A DNA stretch of 64,000 bases from Brachypterus glaber (GCA_958510825.1 OY294052.1:2439816-2503815), one strand, 5' to 3'. Positions 21,623 to 34,913 are shown, counted from the stretch's first letter. A program made the numbers and translations. The notes: generated by a model from the sequence alone, not told the origin.

Positions 21623-22386
21623 GGGGCTGTCCATATATTACGTAACGCAATTTTTCAAAAAACTTAACCCCTCCCCCCCCCCCTGTGTAACAAACTGTCA
21701 CATTTACCAACACCCCCCCTCCCCCCTGTGTAACACGTAACAATATAAATATTTGTAATTTTTTTCAAACATATCTTGATACAGAATTCCGCATAATGCA
21801 AGACGGTAAAAAGACAGTGTAAAAATGATACATATTTATTATAATAATACATATAGCACTTAATGTACTTAAACGAAAAAATCACTGACACTTTAAATAA
21901 ATATTCATAATCAATATCGCACAGGGATAAAATACTAGGTACCTCTTTTTACACTGAGTGTCACATATAACACGTATATTGTTTATGCACTGGTACACAA
22001 AATAGTACCCCCATTGGTATTCTGTGAGTACACATTCCGCGCGAAAATGTATCATCGCCGATGATTCATCGGCAAGATCACGCAAGAATAGGGCCGTAAG
22101 ATTTTTTTTTAATATCAATGTCAACAGTTTTTTTACTGATTACAATATTATTTAAATATGCATAGTTTCGTCAATTTTGGTGTGAAAAGGGGAATTATGG
22201 GCCACTAAATAGTAATATATGTTAAAATAAAAATACATCTGCCAAGCTTAGGGAATAAACATTAAATTTATTAAATTCCGTTACGTAACGTTTAGCTAGA
22301 CCCCCCTCCTCCCCCCTGTCACAAACTGTAACAATTTCTCTGACCCCTCCCCCCCTAGGCGCGTTACGTAATATATGGACTAACCT
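21623..22386. mobile_element. TCCATATATTACGTAACGC inverted-end element(s)
   Basis: GTCCATATATTACGTAACGC near 21628 is inverted at GCGTTACGTAATATATGGAC ending 22380. Each end is followed by C-rich CCCCTCCCCCC tracts with TGTAACAAACTGTCAC. It may be a single ~760-bp element or two ~115-bp MITEs at 21623-21750 and 22270-22386, since each side also has its own inner TTACGTAA or ACGTAAC. Confidence 0.6.
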
Positions 22387-23018
22387 GGTTTTCAAGAAGA
22401 TTGAATATAAATTATATTCTCTTCGTTAAATACAAATCAACATATTCTTGATTTAAGAAACATTTTTCTGTGTGAATGTACAATATAGGGTTAAGATTAT
22501 CGGCGTTAATTATGCAGGTCCTTACAGGACGAAAATAAATGAGACTTGCGGGTGCCGTAAAAAGCGCTTATAATAACCAGCCACGCTATCTGTTTAATTG
22601 CTGCTTCACTGATTTTATAAACTGGCTTAATGGCCTTGTCATAAGGCCGTGGCAGATATGGAAACATTAAAAAGGAAATATTACTATAATAAAAGAAATT
22701 ATATCAAGAGTTATACCAAGACTACTGTCGTGTCGTTACAATTAATGTCGAATTAAAGTTGCGGGTTTGTTAACAGATGCATTTAATATCACAATGAATC
22801 CATAAAATTCCACTTCCGTCCGTCCAGATTTTATTTTAGTGCTTTATGTTCCTAAAAGCCTGTCAGAGATAAAAAGGCGTTCTTTTTCTTATCAGAAAGC
22901 TATTCTTCGAACAAAAAATGTCTTGATAATTAAAACGAATTGCCACAGTAAATAATTTTACTGGGTAATTAAATCTAAACACCTATAATAGCTTAATTTA
23001 ATACATAATATGTACGCA
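22387..23018. other. gene-less, unique-looking stretch
   Basis: No gene or repeat family. 22540-22680 is less AT-rich, with GGCCTTGTCATAAGGCC forming a small palindrome. Confidence 0.4.
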
Positions 23019-23152
23019 TTAACATAACTCCACCCTGCCCCATCTTAAAAATCTTAAAAAAATTATTTTCATTAAAATTTAATAGCGAAGGCACTAAATT
23101 CCAATAATAAAAAATGTTCCTAAGATGGGGGGCAGGGTACAGTTATGTTAAT
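23019..23152. mobile_element. 134-bp MITE, ATTAACATAACT ends
   Basis: Left ATTAACATAACTCCACCCTG and right CAGGGTACAGTTATGTTAAT are inverted, continuing into CCCCATCTTA / TAAGATGGGG. AT-rich centre; no clear TSD. Confidence 0.7.
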
Positions 23153-23303
23153 ACCCACAACAAACATTATTTTATATAAACCTTTTTTAAATATTTTTAG
23201 CTACTTAGTGTGCGGTATCAAAAAATCCCTATAATTTTACGCTTCTGGCAAAATTAAAAATTTAATGTTAACGCTCTCATTTTGGATCTTACTTCAATAT
23301 ACC

Positions 23304-23564
23304 TATGTAGAATTCTATTAGATCATATATCCCCTCCACGTCAAACCGAATTGTTTTTGTTGCTATATCCAGGTAGATTTTACCTTCCCGCTTCTGGTCA
23401 CCACCCACCGCTATAGTGGTTTGTTAACAAATATGTTATACTTTACCTCCTCGCAACTTTACCGCTATAGTGGTTTGTTGACAATTGGCTTTGTATATGT
23501 TCTACATAAAACAAATCAACATTAATGCCATATCTATGTATATATGATCTAATAGAAATCTATG
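23304..23564. mobile_element. inverted-end element, TCTATTAGATCATATAT
   Basis: TATGTAGAATTCTATTAGAT at the left is inverted in ATGATCTAATAGAAATCTAT at the right. Inside, ACCGCTATAGTGGTTTGTT occurs twice (near 23408 and 23461), a direct repeat of 19 bases. Confidence 0.65.
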
Positions 23565-24164
23565 AACTGCGATTGTCATTATAGTTTTCAAGTCATTAGA
23601 AATGCCTCTTCAAGTATTTTCTCACTTGTAGGCCAGACAAAAGTATAAATATAGTATAAATGTATTTACAAAAACAAAAACAGAGCAAGTCTACTGTAAA
23701 ATTTCAAATTAATTCAGCCTTATTAATGGCTTGTTTTATTGTATCATTATTTCTTTTCTCTGAATTAAATGTATAAAAGACTCTTAGATCCTGATTTTCG
23801 CACAACAGTTGCCAGGGAAACCTTTCTGATAAGAGATGAGATTGCATCATTGTGATGCTTGATTAAATTGTTCTAATCCAAGCAGCACCTTCAACTTTAC
23901 TTTAGTCATAGAGTGCCGGCCAAAGTAGTTCTTAATTTGATTGCCAGGTAGTGAGTATGAGTTTAGATGTGGATGTTGTCAAAGTTCCTTAACAATTTTG
24001 TGTTATCGTAAACCTGACAACAACGCATATGCAATTGATATCATTGATAGATGTGACGCAACATTTAGAATGTATATTAATTAAATGTATTTATTTAAAA
24101 CTATAGCTTAAAAGTATCTATGTAGTTTTTTTTATAACCTATTGCTTTCATATTTTTAAAATTT
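23565..24164. other. gene-less stretch
   Basis: Nothing recognised beyond AT-rich intron-like DNA. Confidence 0.4.
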
Positions 24165-24665
24165 ATATCATGGAACTAAATTTATTTAACACGTTGAAAG
24201 TCCCGTTAAATTACTAGTCTGGGGCCACACAGTCCCATAGGACTGCAGGCTTTGGGTTACCACTGGAGCTGCTGGATTGCGTTTCAATGTTGTTAGTATA
24301 AACAACTCAAAAATAACTCCTTAACCTTACTGAAAATAGTCAGATAAGTACAGTCTAATTACACGATGTGTATTTTACAGCAAGTTAAATCCGTAAAAAT
24401 TAAAAAACAACAATAAAATATTCTAATTTTACAGCTAACAGAACAAAACACAACACACTTGGCCCTTGGCCCACAGTATCAGTCAATGTGCAAAGTTATT
24501 TTTATTTTGATATGACATGACACTTGACATTTGAACTTTTCTTAGGTGCATTGTTGCCAAATCGTGCATTACCGTATGTCAATATTCGTAATTAAAAAAA
24601 TAATGAAAGTATATTCCGGGCTATAAAAAGGGCTTAAATTTTGGGTAAGTATTTATTTTTTATGT
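24165..24665 (-). repeat. GGGCTAAATCGCC family, minus copy
   Basis: The reverse complement shows the central and 3' parts of the family, including CTAGTCTGGGG, AGTCCCATAGGACTGCAGGC, the TATGACATGACACTTGACAT block and CCGGGCTATAAAAAGGGC. The GGGCTAAATCGCC head is missing. Confidence 0.75.
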
Positions 24666-26339
24666 ATTTATAAGTACGTATTCACACTTTCTCAGTATTA
24701 GACACAATTCCCTATTCTCCATCCGCAGAACCTCATACATAGGGTACCTTGTGTAAAATTGTTAAATAACTTCGGTACTTGATGACGTATACACAGTAGT
24801 AATCTTGTGGCCGCCGCTTGGACGATTCTATCTGAAAATGATGCAGCGGTATATCGGGCCAATTATTACCGCTTTTGTAATTCAATGTGGCGTTGATTGG
24901 CCACAAAAGGAGTCTATGTTGCTTTTATTATCGTTCTTCGTTCGAATTCTAGATCAAGATATAAATCAACAATATATTGTAGTTATTTCATTTTGCACTA
25001 TCGGGTTTTCAATTTAGTTCGCATTTTCGGGGTAATTTGTATTTAATTTAATTAAAAATGGGGAAATAATAAAATGTTTCTTGAAAAGGCGCTTTGAAAG
25101 AGAGATTATCCAATATTATATCCACTGTAAATGGCATACTATTGAATTACATATCTTCCACAGCTTGTTTACACTTAAATATGTAACTTAGTTAATAATA
25201 AATAATCATAATTGTTAATAACTACTATAAATCAAAAACACACAATATAAAATGCAAATATACCCGAACTCAATGGAGCTTCCTACAATAATAGACAATA
25301 GAGATGTTAATTACGATACAAATATGAACACTGTAAAAAGTGAACTGAATATTCAGTTATGAATGGATAGGAGATCGGAAGTCATTATCCTATACAATTG
25401 TACTTTAATTTTTGTTGAAAATACGCAGCAAATATTTCAAAATATTTTTTTTTGAAAGTGAAGTGGATGTTAAAAAAACATTGAATTTACTCAAACATTG
25501 CAGAAAGATAGAAAGACCTAATAAAGATACGTGCAAAATGTTATTGTTACGTTTCCAATATTCTTATAAATAAATCACCTTTTATACTGGCTAGACCAAT
25601 ATAGATTTAACCAGTAGAGACTCGTTCGATAGGTTGCACTGGTTTATCGTTATTATACAAAAACGTGCTATTCTACAAAACCGCCCTTCCTATATTTAAA
25701 TTTCCACAAAGTAATTCTGCATGCGGTGTTTATCTCATTTTTAAGGCTATTAAGACCCGAAACGGCCGAAAGTATCTCTATTTATACCGATTTAGGAATA
25801 ATATATGATCCTATCCAGTTTGGATTTCATTTTATATGCTTGACACAGCATTTTAATAAAATTTATGTAGTGCATATATTGGAAAACATTCGCTTTAATA
25901 TTATATTACTTTTTCATATCCACTGAACCAACTTTATACATTGTATAGGACATGCATAATATAAATAGACTAGATTAATATAAAATTCTAAAATGGGTCA
26001 ACTATTAAACTAGCACAAAAATGCGTACAAGGGCAGTTGGTTTTGACTAAAGAAAAATTAAACTATTCAAGTCCTTTTGGAAACCGTATATTTGAATATA
26101 ACGGTTGAGCGCTGTTGCCGCACTGGGCAAAATCTGACAAAGAAAGTTTATGTAACCTTATCTCACAAATTCAATAAAGAATATATTTATTAAATATAAT
26201 ATCTTTCTAAAAATGATGTGTCATTCCCACTTTGCCGTTCATAATCACAGAGTGAAAGAGCAAGTAACGTGACTAGCTGGAATAAAATTATCACTATATA
26301 AATTTATTAAGAAATTCTTGATCCTTACTCATATTGGAG
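24666..26339. other. gene-less stretch with a MITE arm fragment
   Basis: 25329-25440 (ACTGTAAAAAGTGAACTGAA and CCTATACAATTGTACTTTAA) matches one arm of the complete element at 61413-61655; the other arm is absent. No gene in the rest. A short open frame at 24805-25017 lacks family resemblance. Confidence 0.5.
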
Positions 26340-27440
26340 TTGATTTAAATAAACCATAGAAAAAATGTTATCTCTCCAAAATATAAATTTATTGTCTATT
26401 AAACAAACATTACAGCGACAATTGTTTCGACTTTTTTAACATAAAGTCATTTTCAAGCTACAAATAATGAAAAATTAGGTTGAAAATGGTACAATTCCTT
26501 TTAGAAAAACTTACTTTTTAAATTTATAAACAAAATAACTTGAGTACACATTATTAGAAATGTCATACTGACCTTAACTCTATAAAATCTTAAAAATTTA
26601 AACAAAAAGAAAACTACAATAAGTTGAAATAAAATAAATTACTGAAAACTAAAATTTTTAAATTGAATAAAAATCTGGGACATCTATCATAAAATAATCC
26701 AAACTATACTTCAAACAGACTAAAGGAATTATCTTTAAATTGCAAAAAAGGTAGATAACATAAAAAAGGAAAAAGATTAATTTATATTTAACTTGGTAAT
26801 TGGAATAAAATTGAAGAGGTGGCAGCAAATTCACATCAAAAACTCAAAAACAAACCAAAAAGGAAACAAAATTTTTGGAAAAGTTTTTAAACAAAAATAT
26901 TTACTCCAAAGATTAATGCTCTATAAGGGGACAGGCAACAATCTCCGGTCTAACGTTTAAAACATTATTGTAAACATAAATGTTCAAAAAATCTATTTGT
27001 TCATTAACTAACCTATCCCTATGGAACTTTTTGTTGTACAAAAATGGCAAATTGTTCTAGCAGATCTGTAACTCTATCGTTCCTCGAAATATGCAAAACG
27101 CTTACTTCATTTTCATAGTCATGGTTGTTGCACAACACATGGTTGGCAAAGTTGGACTTATAGTTAAGACCTGCTAGATCAACATTATTTGCACGTAGTA
27201 AACGGAAGTGTTCGTTGGTTCTTATACAGATTTTACGATAACTACGGCCTATGTAAAAGCTATCACTGACCTGTTCCTGTGATAGCTTTTACCTTTAGCT
27301 TAAACTAATTTTTCATTATTTGTAGCTTGAAAATGACTTTATGTTAAAAAAGTCGAAACAATTGTCGCTGTAATGTTTGTTTAATAGACAATAAATTTAT
27401 ATTTTGGAGAGATAAAATCTTTTCTATGGTTTATATAAAT
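26340..27440 (-). mobile_element. Penelope-like element with inverted terminal repeats
   Basis: Arms of about 135 bp at 26340-26478 and 27307-27440 are nearly perfect inverted copies; they include GGAGAGATAA, GTTTAATAGACAATAAATTT and AAAGTCGAAACAATTGTCGC. Between them the minus strand encodes a GIY-YIG domain (27019-27288) followed by a 3' untranslated region. Penelope-like elements are the retroelements known to join a GIY-YIG endonuclease to a reverse transcriptase and often carry terminal repeats in inverted arrangement. The RT part is missing, so this copy is 5' truncated. 58548-58805 is a deleted relative. Confidence 0.75.
27019..27288 (-). pseudogene. GIY-YIG endonuclease domain of a Penelope-like element
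   Basis: Open for 90 codons to a TAG. The translation includes FYIGRSYRKICIRTNEHFR, then SNFANHVLCNNH, VSVLHISRNDRVTDLLEQ and FAIFVQQKVP. The Y-I-G motif, the R-x-x-x-E-H helix, the S-x-F-A-x-H segment and the terminal L-L-E-x-F-x-I match, in order, the GIY-YIG nuclease module at the C terminus of Penelope-like proteins, which nicks DNA for target-primed reverse transcription. No start codon and no RT domain precede it: the frame opens just inside a short hairpin (TAAAAGCTATCAC / GTGATAGCTTTTA). The domain itself looks unbroken, with no internal stop or frameshift, although the protein is truncated. Confidence 0.8.
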
Positions 27441-28157
27441 GTATGTTTATACTTTAAGGAACTATTATATTCTAGTTAAATCGTTTTGTTTGTGTAAATG
27501 AAAAGAAGTAAAACCTATTTGGCTAGAACTTCTAAATTTATACAGTGGCCTAATTACCTAATTAAGGAAAAAAATCTGGCAAGGAATAATTTCATGCTAC
27601 AATAACGTTTATTAGATCAAAAACAAACAATCAGAAATTCCTGATTAAGTGAATTTACCTGAATTCACCAATTAAAAGTATCTGAATATAAAGCAGGAAA
27701 ACTACTTTAAACTTTAAGCTGCCTAAGTTAGTAAATTAAATCCTTCGTTATTTGTTTAATTATTAAATTTATTTGGAGTAAGCCAACCTTCATATTTTAA
27801 CTATTTGACCTTATTTACCCAAGAAAATGTTTATTAATGAAAAATAAAAGTTGTTCTTTAGACAAATCAAATATAAAGCTCTCTCAAGCAACCAAGATAG
27901 TGCAGTATTGATAGAAAAAAATGATGAAGTCGAAATGGAGATTTTTTTATAATAGAGAAGAGTAGCTGTAATAGTGAAGATTATATATTCTAAATTCTTG
28001 GAATAATGTCAGTCAAATATCGTGTAAACATACATAACAGGTCCGAACAAGACTTTAAACAATAAACTAAACAGCTAGAATTGTTTAATAAATCTTAATG
28101 GAGCTCTCTACTAGAATTATGAAACAAAAGACGTCTACCCTATCTCTATCTCATTTT
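27441..28157. other. gene-less stretch
   Basis: Nothing recognised. Confidence 0.4.
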
Positions 28158-28247
28158 TGCTACACTTTCAAGCCAACCAAATAAATACTGTATTTGTTTT
28201 TCATACAACAAATACAGTATTTATTTGGTTGACCGGAAAGTGTAGCA
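28158..28247. mobile_element. 90-bp hairpin MITE (TGCTACACTTTC ends)
   Basis: TGCTACACTTTCAAGCCAAC pairs with GTTGACCGGAAAGTGTAGCA, with inner AATAAATACTGTATTTGTT arms. A weaker relative (TACACTTTTCGCCCGGCC with AACAAATACAGAATTTG) lies at 28351-28427. Confidence 0.75.
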
Positions 28248-28427
28248 CTAAGCGGCACGAACGAACATAGCTAATGTAAATCTGTAGAATTAGATAATTC
28301 TACTAAAATTTAGATGGCGCCAGTAATTTCTTTAATAAAAATAATATAGTTACACTTTTCGCCCGGCCATATTGTATTTGTTCAACAAAGAACAAATACA
28401 GAATTTGTTTGGTTGTGTATATGTGGG

Positions 28428-29623
28428 AGTGTATGTATGTCTTCTATCCTTTTTGGGTAGAACTTTTGTCCCTGTCTAATCTAACGGGAGAAATCGCCAT
28501 TAAAGGCAGATGCTATATGACTTTCTTGGTCTTTGAGCCAAGTAATACTGCGATGAAAGTCCTTTAGTTCGTTGCAATTTTAAGTGGTTCTAAGATAAAA
28601 ATACTCCGATACATATGCTTCAGGTATTTTAAAGTCTATTTAAATAGAATTTAAAATACTTAGTTTGTTTTTAATAAAATTCAGCTGATTTTTTCTAGTC
28701 TAGTTAATAATGACAAGAAAAAAGTTTTCTAGATAATTCCAAACTAATAACTTTATTAAAAGACCGTTAACATTTGGAGTGTCATCTTATCCAATGTAAA
28801 TTTTACAATCCTCAGTATGATATTCTTATACCCCATTTATTCAGCATTGGAGAAAATTAGAGAATCAAGTTTCATAACGATAGAAATGAAGTTTGTACAT
28901 TTGCAATTAAACTCCACAATTCAGTCATATTCATATTCAAGATAATGTCGGCCATAACTTATATGTTAACTGCACTTGGAAATTGCCTCTTCTATACAGA
29001 GTGATCCAGAAGCTAAGGTCTTGGAACAGCAAACATGAAAATAAAAAAAAACACATTTATTATGTGATTCTTAAAGAGGTGGTTCTTAAATATGAACAGA
29101 AGTTGCCTTTTGTCCGTGAAAGAGATAGCATGTGCTCTAGGCGAAATTAGTAAATCTGTAACAACGTTTAGCTTCAGCAATATTAACTTTATGAAACCGT
29201 TCTAACTATTGAAATTGATTTTACAATTGAAAATTTATTGTTTGTGATGTATTTTAGTGGATGAATGCGGATCGGGGTTTTCCACGTGTTTTTAAAGTTA
29301 TGTTATAGAAGAAATTTTGTTTATTTGAAAGGATTACAACACTCGTACCTGGCCAAAAAGAACGTATAGCTTTTTGGGTCACTTAGTGTCTAAAAGGTCA
29401 TATTAGAAGAAGAAATAAATATGTATAATTTGTAACTCAAAAAGCCTCCTTGATTACATATTTCATTAAAAAAAAAAGAAGTTGTTTAAATGTCCGGATC
29501 GAAGCTGACATTCTTTAGAAGAGAGACAGGCATCCAAATAATTTATTATTTTGGGCTAAACATAAATTAAAGACCTAATAGACCTAAATTAGACATAAAT
29601 TAAAGACCTAAGAGACCATGATT
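28428..29623. other. gene-less stretch; weak inverted end at 28995
   Basis: TATACAGAGTGATCCAGAAG at 28995 is roughly inverted by TCTGGATCACCTTGTA near 29971, which would bound a ~1-kb element containing the 77-bp hairpin at 29624. The ends match over only about 14 of 16 bases and no coding remnant was recognised. Confidence 0.35.
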
Positions 29624-29700
29624 CTGCCTTTCTAAGCTGAAAGGTCCTATCTGTATATGTTAAACCTATGTAGATAGGACCTTTCAGCTTAGCACGGCAG
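29624..29700. mobile_element. 77-bp hairpin element, copy 2 (flank GATT)
   Basis: CTGCCTTTCTAAGCTGAAAG pairs with CTTTCAGCTTAGCACGGCAG. GATT lies directly on both sides. The loop differs from copy 1 by one base. Confidence 0.85.
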
Positions 29701-29704
29701 GATT

Positions 29705-30757
29705 GGTAAACCAAGGATTAATATCCAAGTGCGCTGGTTCTTTAAACTGATATTCTGACGGTTGCTTAATTGGTAACCAATAACGACTTATTTGCACCAA
29801 AATGTACTAGGATTAAGGAACTTTTTTTTACAATAAAAGGATATTTTATACTGGATGTTGATGAATCGTATATCCTGAACTTTTTATCAAAAAGTTATCA
29901 AAAAGTCTGATTAAAATAGAACAGGAACCAAATATTACTAATCTTTAGATTGCCTGTGGGGTAGTCCAATCTGGATCACCTTGTACTTAAAATTATATTT
30001 AGTAGTGGCAGACTCCCATTCTCGTTTCTCAATGGACCTAAATGACTGTAAAACTTTAATTGGCTTTATCACGTTACTACCACTACATACGTTAAACGAT
30101 TAACTTTAAACTAGAGTGTTTAACTATACAGAACTCGACGGAAGTTTTAGAACGAATTTTCAAATCAATATTTAGTATTTAGTATTTATTTATAGTGAAA
30201 CAGGGACCTTCACACGAAGGTATTTTATACCTTACACTGTTAAATATTACAATTATTATAAATTTAAATTGAATCTTTGCTGATCTTCTTGTTTATCGTG
30301 AGCTCTCAGGATATCTCTTCTTGATTACATCTTCTACAAAATATAGGGTGCACAGTCAGTCCTTTTACATGCTTAAATACATCTTTATGCATAATATTCA
30401 ATATATTTCCAAAAATATGATATAAAACTTTACAAAAATTTTGACATAACAATGACAAATATATTATAGGAAAGACGCCTAATTTCGCATAGTAGTATAT
30501 CTAAGATACTATTTGCAGAGGTAACAGAGTCCTACTTTATGTGAAGCCAAAAGTCAAACTAAATCCGTCCTGTAATATGGTAACGGTAGAGCTTTTCCCC
30601 AGCACAAATCGTTCAAATTCCATATGGCAAAAATATGGTTCCTATAGTATTCATAAAAATTTTCTCAATAAATTAATTCGAGATTAAATTACTTCTTATT
30701 TGCAGAACAAAATGTCAAGGAATAACAAGAAACATAAGCAATGGGATCCAGATCTAG
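29705..30757. other. gene-less stretch
   Basis: No gene. ACCTTCACACGAAGGT near 30209 is a small palindrome. Confidence 0.4.
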
Positions 30758-31243
30758 AAGTAGTAGTAGTAGTAAATTTTTGGGTTGGCCAAAGCCGGAC
30801 AACTAGGCCATTTCTGGCCCTTTTTGTCACCTCAGGCAATCCCAGCCATTTACTAATTTGAGTCATCCTTGAACCTGCCCGTCCTTTCAATAAAGGTCAG
30901 GATATTGGCCCAAGGGAGATCTCTTAGTTCCTCTTGGTTGAATCTTTGAGTTTCAAAGACTTGCAACCTGAGCCTGTCGTTACTGACACACTCGGCTAAG
31001 TAATGAGAGGATGTTTCATCCTCTCCGCACTCTGGGCATAGCGGACTCTCTAGAATCCGCATTGTTGCCAGGTGTATCCTTAGCTTGCAGTGGCCCGTGA
31101 GGACCCCTACAAGTTATCTGAGTGCAGTTTTTCCTTTTTCCAGCAACCAGTCGGTCTTTGATTTGCTTGGGCCAGCCAGGAAGTCCCTAGCTTGCCGGCA
31201 ACCGTCGACCGCCCTCCATTGCTCCTTTAGCTTGGTATAAGCT
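30758..31243 (-). pseudogene. non-LTR retrotransposon 3' end (pol C terminus and tail)
   Basis: Reading leftwards, the frame gives AYTKLKEQWRAVDGCR and FLAGPSKSKTDWLLEKGK, then an in-frame TAA (31114-31116), then LVGVLTGHCKL and the zinc-knuckle segment CPECGEDETSSHYLAECV, stopping at 30853. A C-x2-C...H...C motif after a GHC-x-L segment is the standard C terminus of I-superfamily non-LTR pol proteins, following the RNase H domain. The stop falls where most relatives have Gln. The 3' untranslated region ends in a short (TAC)n tail at 30758-30774, as in elements that end in microsatellite tails. The copy is 5' truncated and dead. Confidence 0.8.
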
Positions 31244-32629
31244 TGGATAAAAAAAAATCACTGTAATAAAATTATTTTCATAATAAATCATGGTTGGTTA
31301 TAACAAGTTGTATGTTGTTATGTTAAGAAAAAAATATCAAGAAGTAATACCGCCTATTAAATATTGGATAAATTGTAAATGGTGTCCGAAATAAGACAAC
31401 TTTCCTATACAGAATTTTGATTTGTTTTGTTTCTTTTTACGCTAATAAAAACAAACAAAAAACCAAAGTTTTCAATAAATATGTTGTAGATTTTTTAATT
31501 TCAATTTGATTATTAAAAAAAAATCTAAACCTAAATTTATTTCATATAAAACCATAAAAAAAGTATAAAGTCTTTATAATGACGGTAATAGAAAAATTCT
31601 TCATCGAACTTAAGCTTTATCAGAGTGACAAGAAAGGGGAAAAGCATTAAATATTAAACAGACTTCTAAAGAAATTTAATTGAAATATTTGACATTCTTA
31701 GTTCTAAGTTTATTTTCTTATACCTTATTTAACATAGTTTGAAAAACATCGCCGTTTACCTAATCGTATTTATTTATCATAACCTTAAAAAAAAAACTAA
31801 ATAAAAACTAAGCATAAAGCACTTTTAGTTAGATTTTCTTTTCACTTTATTTTTACATAAAGTTTTAGATTTTATTTACTTTTGATGAACGTGTTTTACA
31901 ACGTTTAATTAACTTCAACATTTTAGTAGTTTTTAATAGCATAAAAGAAAAAACAACGCTACACTACGACTACGTTTTTTAGTAGACAAGTGTTTAGAAA
32001 AATGCACTAAAATGGAAAAATATTTTTTCCTACGATCCCTTATGAAAATGACATTTAGCACACTCTTTTGTTCTTCAGAAAACGCCTTATATCGAACAAG
32101 TTTGATATTTTTATAACACCATACTTCTTTTTAGTGCACTTAAATAAAAGCGTGTTCTTAAAAATGTTTTTTTACTATTAATTTATTTTTTAATATTATT
32201 TATTTTATTTGAAGTAGAATGTCTGATCCGAAGAAATAAAGAGAAAGAGCTTATTATTAATCCTATTTAAGTAACGGCCGATGTACCTATTTTATTTAAA
32301 ATTAATTCTGACTATAACCAGTTTAATGCGATTATAAAAAATAATACCATTGTGTTTGCAAATGCAATATTGAATGCGTAATGATATTTGATAATTTAAT
32401 TAATCAATAAATTAGGATGGCAATTAGTTTTAATCCCTTATTAATGTAGGTACAGCCTATTATTATACTATTTGTATTTTGCAGTAGAAAAATCACAAAT
32501 ATTTATCTGATAATAATAATAATAAAAATATTTATTGGAAACATCCAACAGGCTAACGACCGGAGTCTTTCTGCCCATTGCTTACAAAATTATTATGTAT
32601 CATTTGTCATGACTACAATAAATTATTAG

Positions 32630-32631
<2 letters not shown>
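31244..32631. other. gene-less AT-rich stretch
   Basis: Nothing recognised apart from a short ATAATAATAATAA run near 32511. Confidence 0.45.

Positions 32632-32671
<40 letters not shown>
32632..32671. repeat. (TA)n microsatellite
   Basis: About 20 uninterrupted TA dinucleotides. Confidence 0.95.
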
Positions 32672-32675
<4 letters not shown>

Positions 32676-34913
32676 GTTAAGTGTCGATAAATAATATTGG
32701 CTAATTTATTTATCTAGCGATTTTCTACTAGTACCTGTAGGAAAGTGAGAAATTTATATCGGGATAGACCGCTTTAAGGTATTTTTTGTAGATAAGATAT
32801 CAACCACTTTGCAATATTTGGGCTATTATTCTAGTTTCCAAAAAGAAGCAGTTAATACCATAAACAGAAAGTGGCAGTGGACCCACAACATCAACATGGC
32901 TATCCATACGGATATTTCTAAAACGTTCGTCGGACTGGCTTTCTAGTTTAGTGGGATTCTTAAGAGAACATGCTTAAGGACTATGGCACATTTTTCTGAG
33001 AAGGGTTTAGTTTGGTTAGGTTAGGTTAGTTAAGTGGGCCTCATTACTCGTTGAGAATATTTTAAACCATTTCGTGGGTTGTGGGAATTTCGTTATCATA
33101 ATCAAGAAATACATCTCTGTTTTAAGGAGGCAAGATCTCTTTTTATTTAGTTATACCTCATCTGGTTAAGGCAAATGCTAAGTATTTTGTTTGGGAAACA
33201 GTGAAGTATGGACGAAAGAATTTGGTTAGGGATTGACATTCTGATTTTATAGAGATATTTTAGAGTTTACCAGGTACTTAAAATCTAAAAAGAGGTGTCT
33301 GTTTGCATTTCATCTTTATGGACATCATCAGAAACTTCTTTACCGGAAGCGAAGCAATAAAATTTGTTTCCAGTCGCTTTGCTTTATGCGTTTGTACTGT
33401 CATCACATAACAATCAAAATGTTTATAGTAACATTTGAAATAAAATAAACAATCGAGCGTTTGAAATGCCAATTAAATATTAAATGCAATTGCTGCTCTC
33501 TCGAAATTAATAAATAACTAATTAATATTTGTTTTATCATTATTTTTGATTATTTGGTGCTAAAAAGTACATGGTGCCAATAATAAAATTAAATTGTTCG
33601 TCCAGATATAGTTGAATTAACGCAAAAATAATATTTAGATAATTAACGACAATGTGTTTAATAAGCCCAATGTTAATATTATTCTAAATATTCTAAATAT
33701 TATTATTACTTTTAGCATGCGAAACATGCCATTATTAATTCCAGTTTTAAAAAGTTTGGCCGACACACAACATTTTGGATGTTGTTAAGTAACAAAGGTA
33801 TTATAGTGAAATTATTAAAATTAATGCGTTCATTTATTATTAAAAAAAATCGGTTAACGAGCAGCATGCTGACTGACAACGTTAACACACAAAAATGTTA
33901 TGTGCAATTGAAAAATTTGTAAAAATCAACTATTCTTCGTTCAGTTACTTTAATTTATTTGCCAAGACAACTTTGTTTTAGTCCATCTCAACTATGAAAT
34001 AATAAATAATTGTTATTTTTTACACAGCCAACATTTCAACTTTTTATTTTTTTACTGGTGAACAACATCCATTTTTCATAAGAATTCAACAGTTTTTCGG
34101 TCTAATTCAATCTCACTTCTGCAGAGTCGCAGATGGAATAATTTTTCAACATTAACTAATTTTTATCATCGTTCTGATAATTTGTATTCAGTTGCAGTGC
34201 GTTAATGTTATTTTAGAGGTTCTGTAGGCACTCTCTGGACTACTTTTGTATAAAGTTGATTTAATTTTTGCCACGGTTAATGTTATTAACTTCGGGGAAT
34301 TTTTAATATAAATAATTTTCATGATGAATTAATGGAATTTCTTTATTAAAATGTTAAATTTCGCCAATAATATGGAATTTGTAAATTTGGTAAAATAAAA
34401 TATAATTTATGAGTAGAAATAACAATTTTGCATATTATTAATGCACTGTGCGTTTTGTACAAGTTAAGTAGTTCATTTTTTTTAATTCGCTATTTTTTTT
34501 TTTTAAGAAACAAGGTGCAAAGACACAAGAGTTGTTGTAAAAGAGGATATATTTGGTTGTACTAGTTAGCTGGACGTTTCTATAGTCTTTAAATAGTTCT
34601 TTATTAAGTTCGTGATAAAGTGGAGTATGATTTTCTTGTGTATAATCAAATCATACTGTTATAGAGGCTTCATGTCAAGGCTGTAGAGAATTTGGTTTCA
34701 GTCTATTTACTGCATTTAATAGATATTTATCTGGTATTATGTATTGATCCTTTGTAAGCTTGTTCAAAATATAGATTAAGCTTAATATACTACATTTTGC
34801 AATATCGGGGATTATTTAGCGCATACTACGTTTAATGTAATACTCGAATATCGAATTATGTATTTGTACAGAACTGCAATCCAAGGCTGATCATCTTTCT
34901 TTACACAGAAAAC
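32672..34913. other. gene-less intron-like stretch
   Basis: No gene or clear repeat. A GGTTAGGTTAGGTTAG run near 33013 resembles three insect telomere units but is too short to mean much. Confidence 0.4.

Noticed and set aside
33013..33028. TTAGG-like telomere repeat
   Set aside because: Only about three units in AT-rich DNA; chance is a sufficient explanation.
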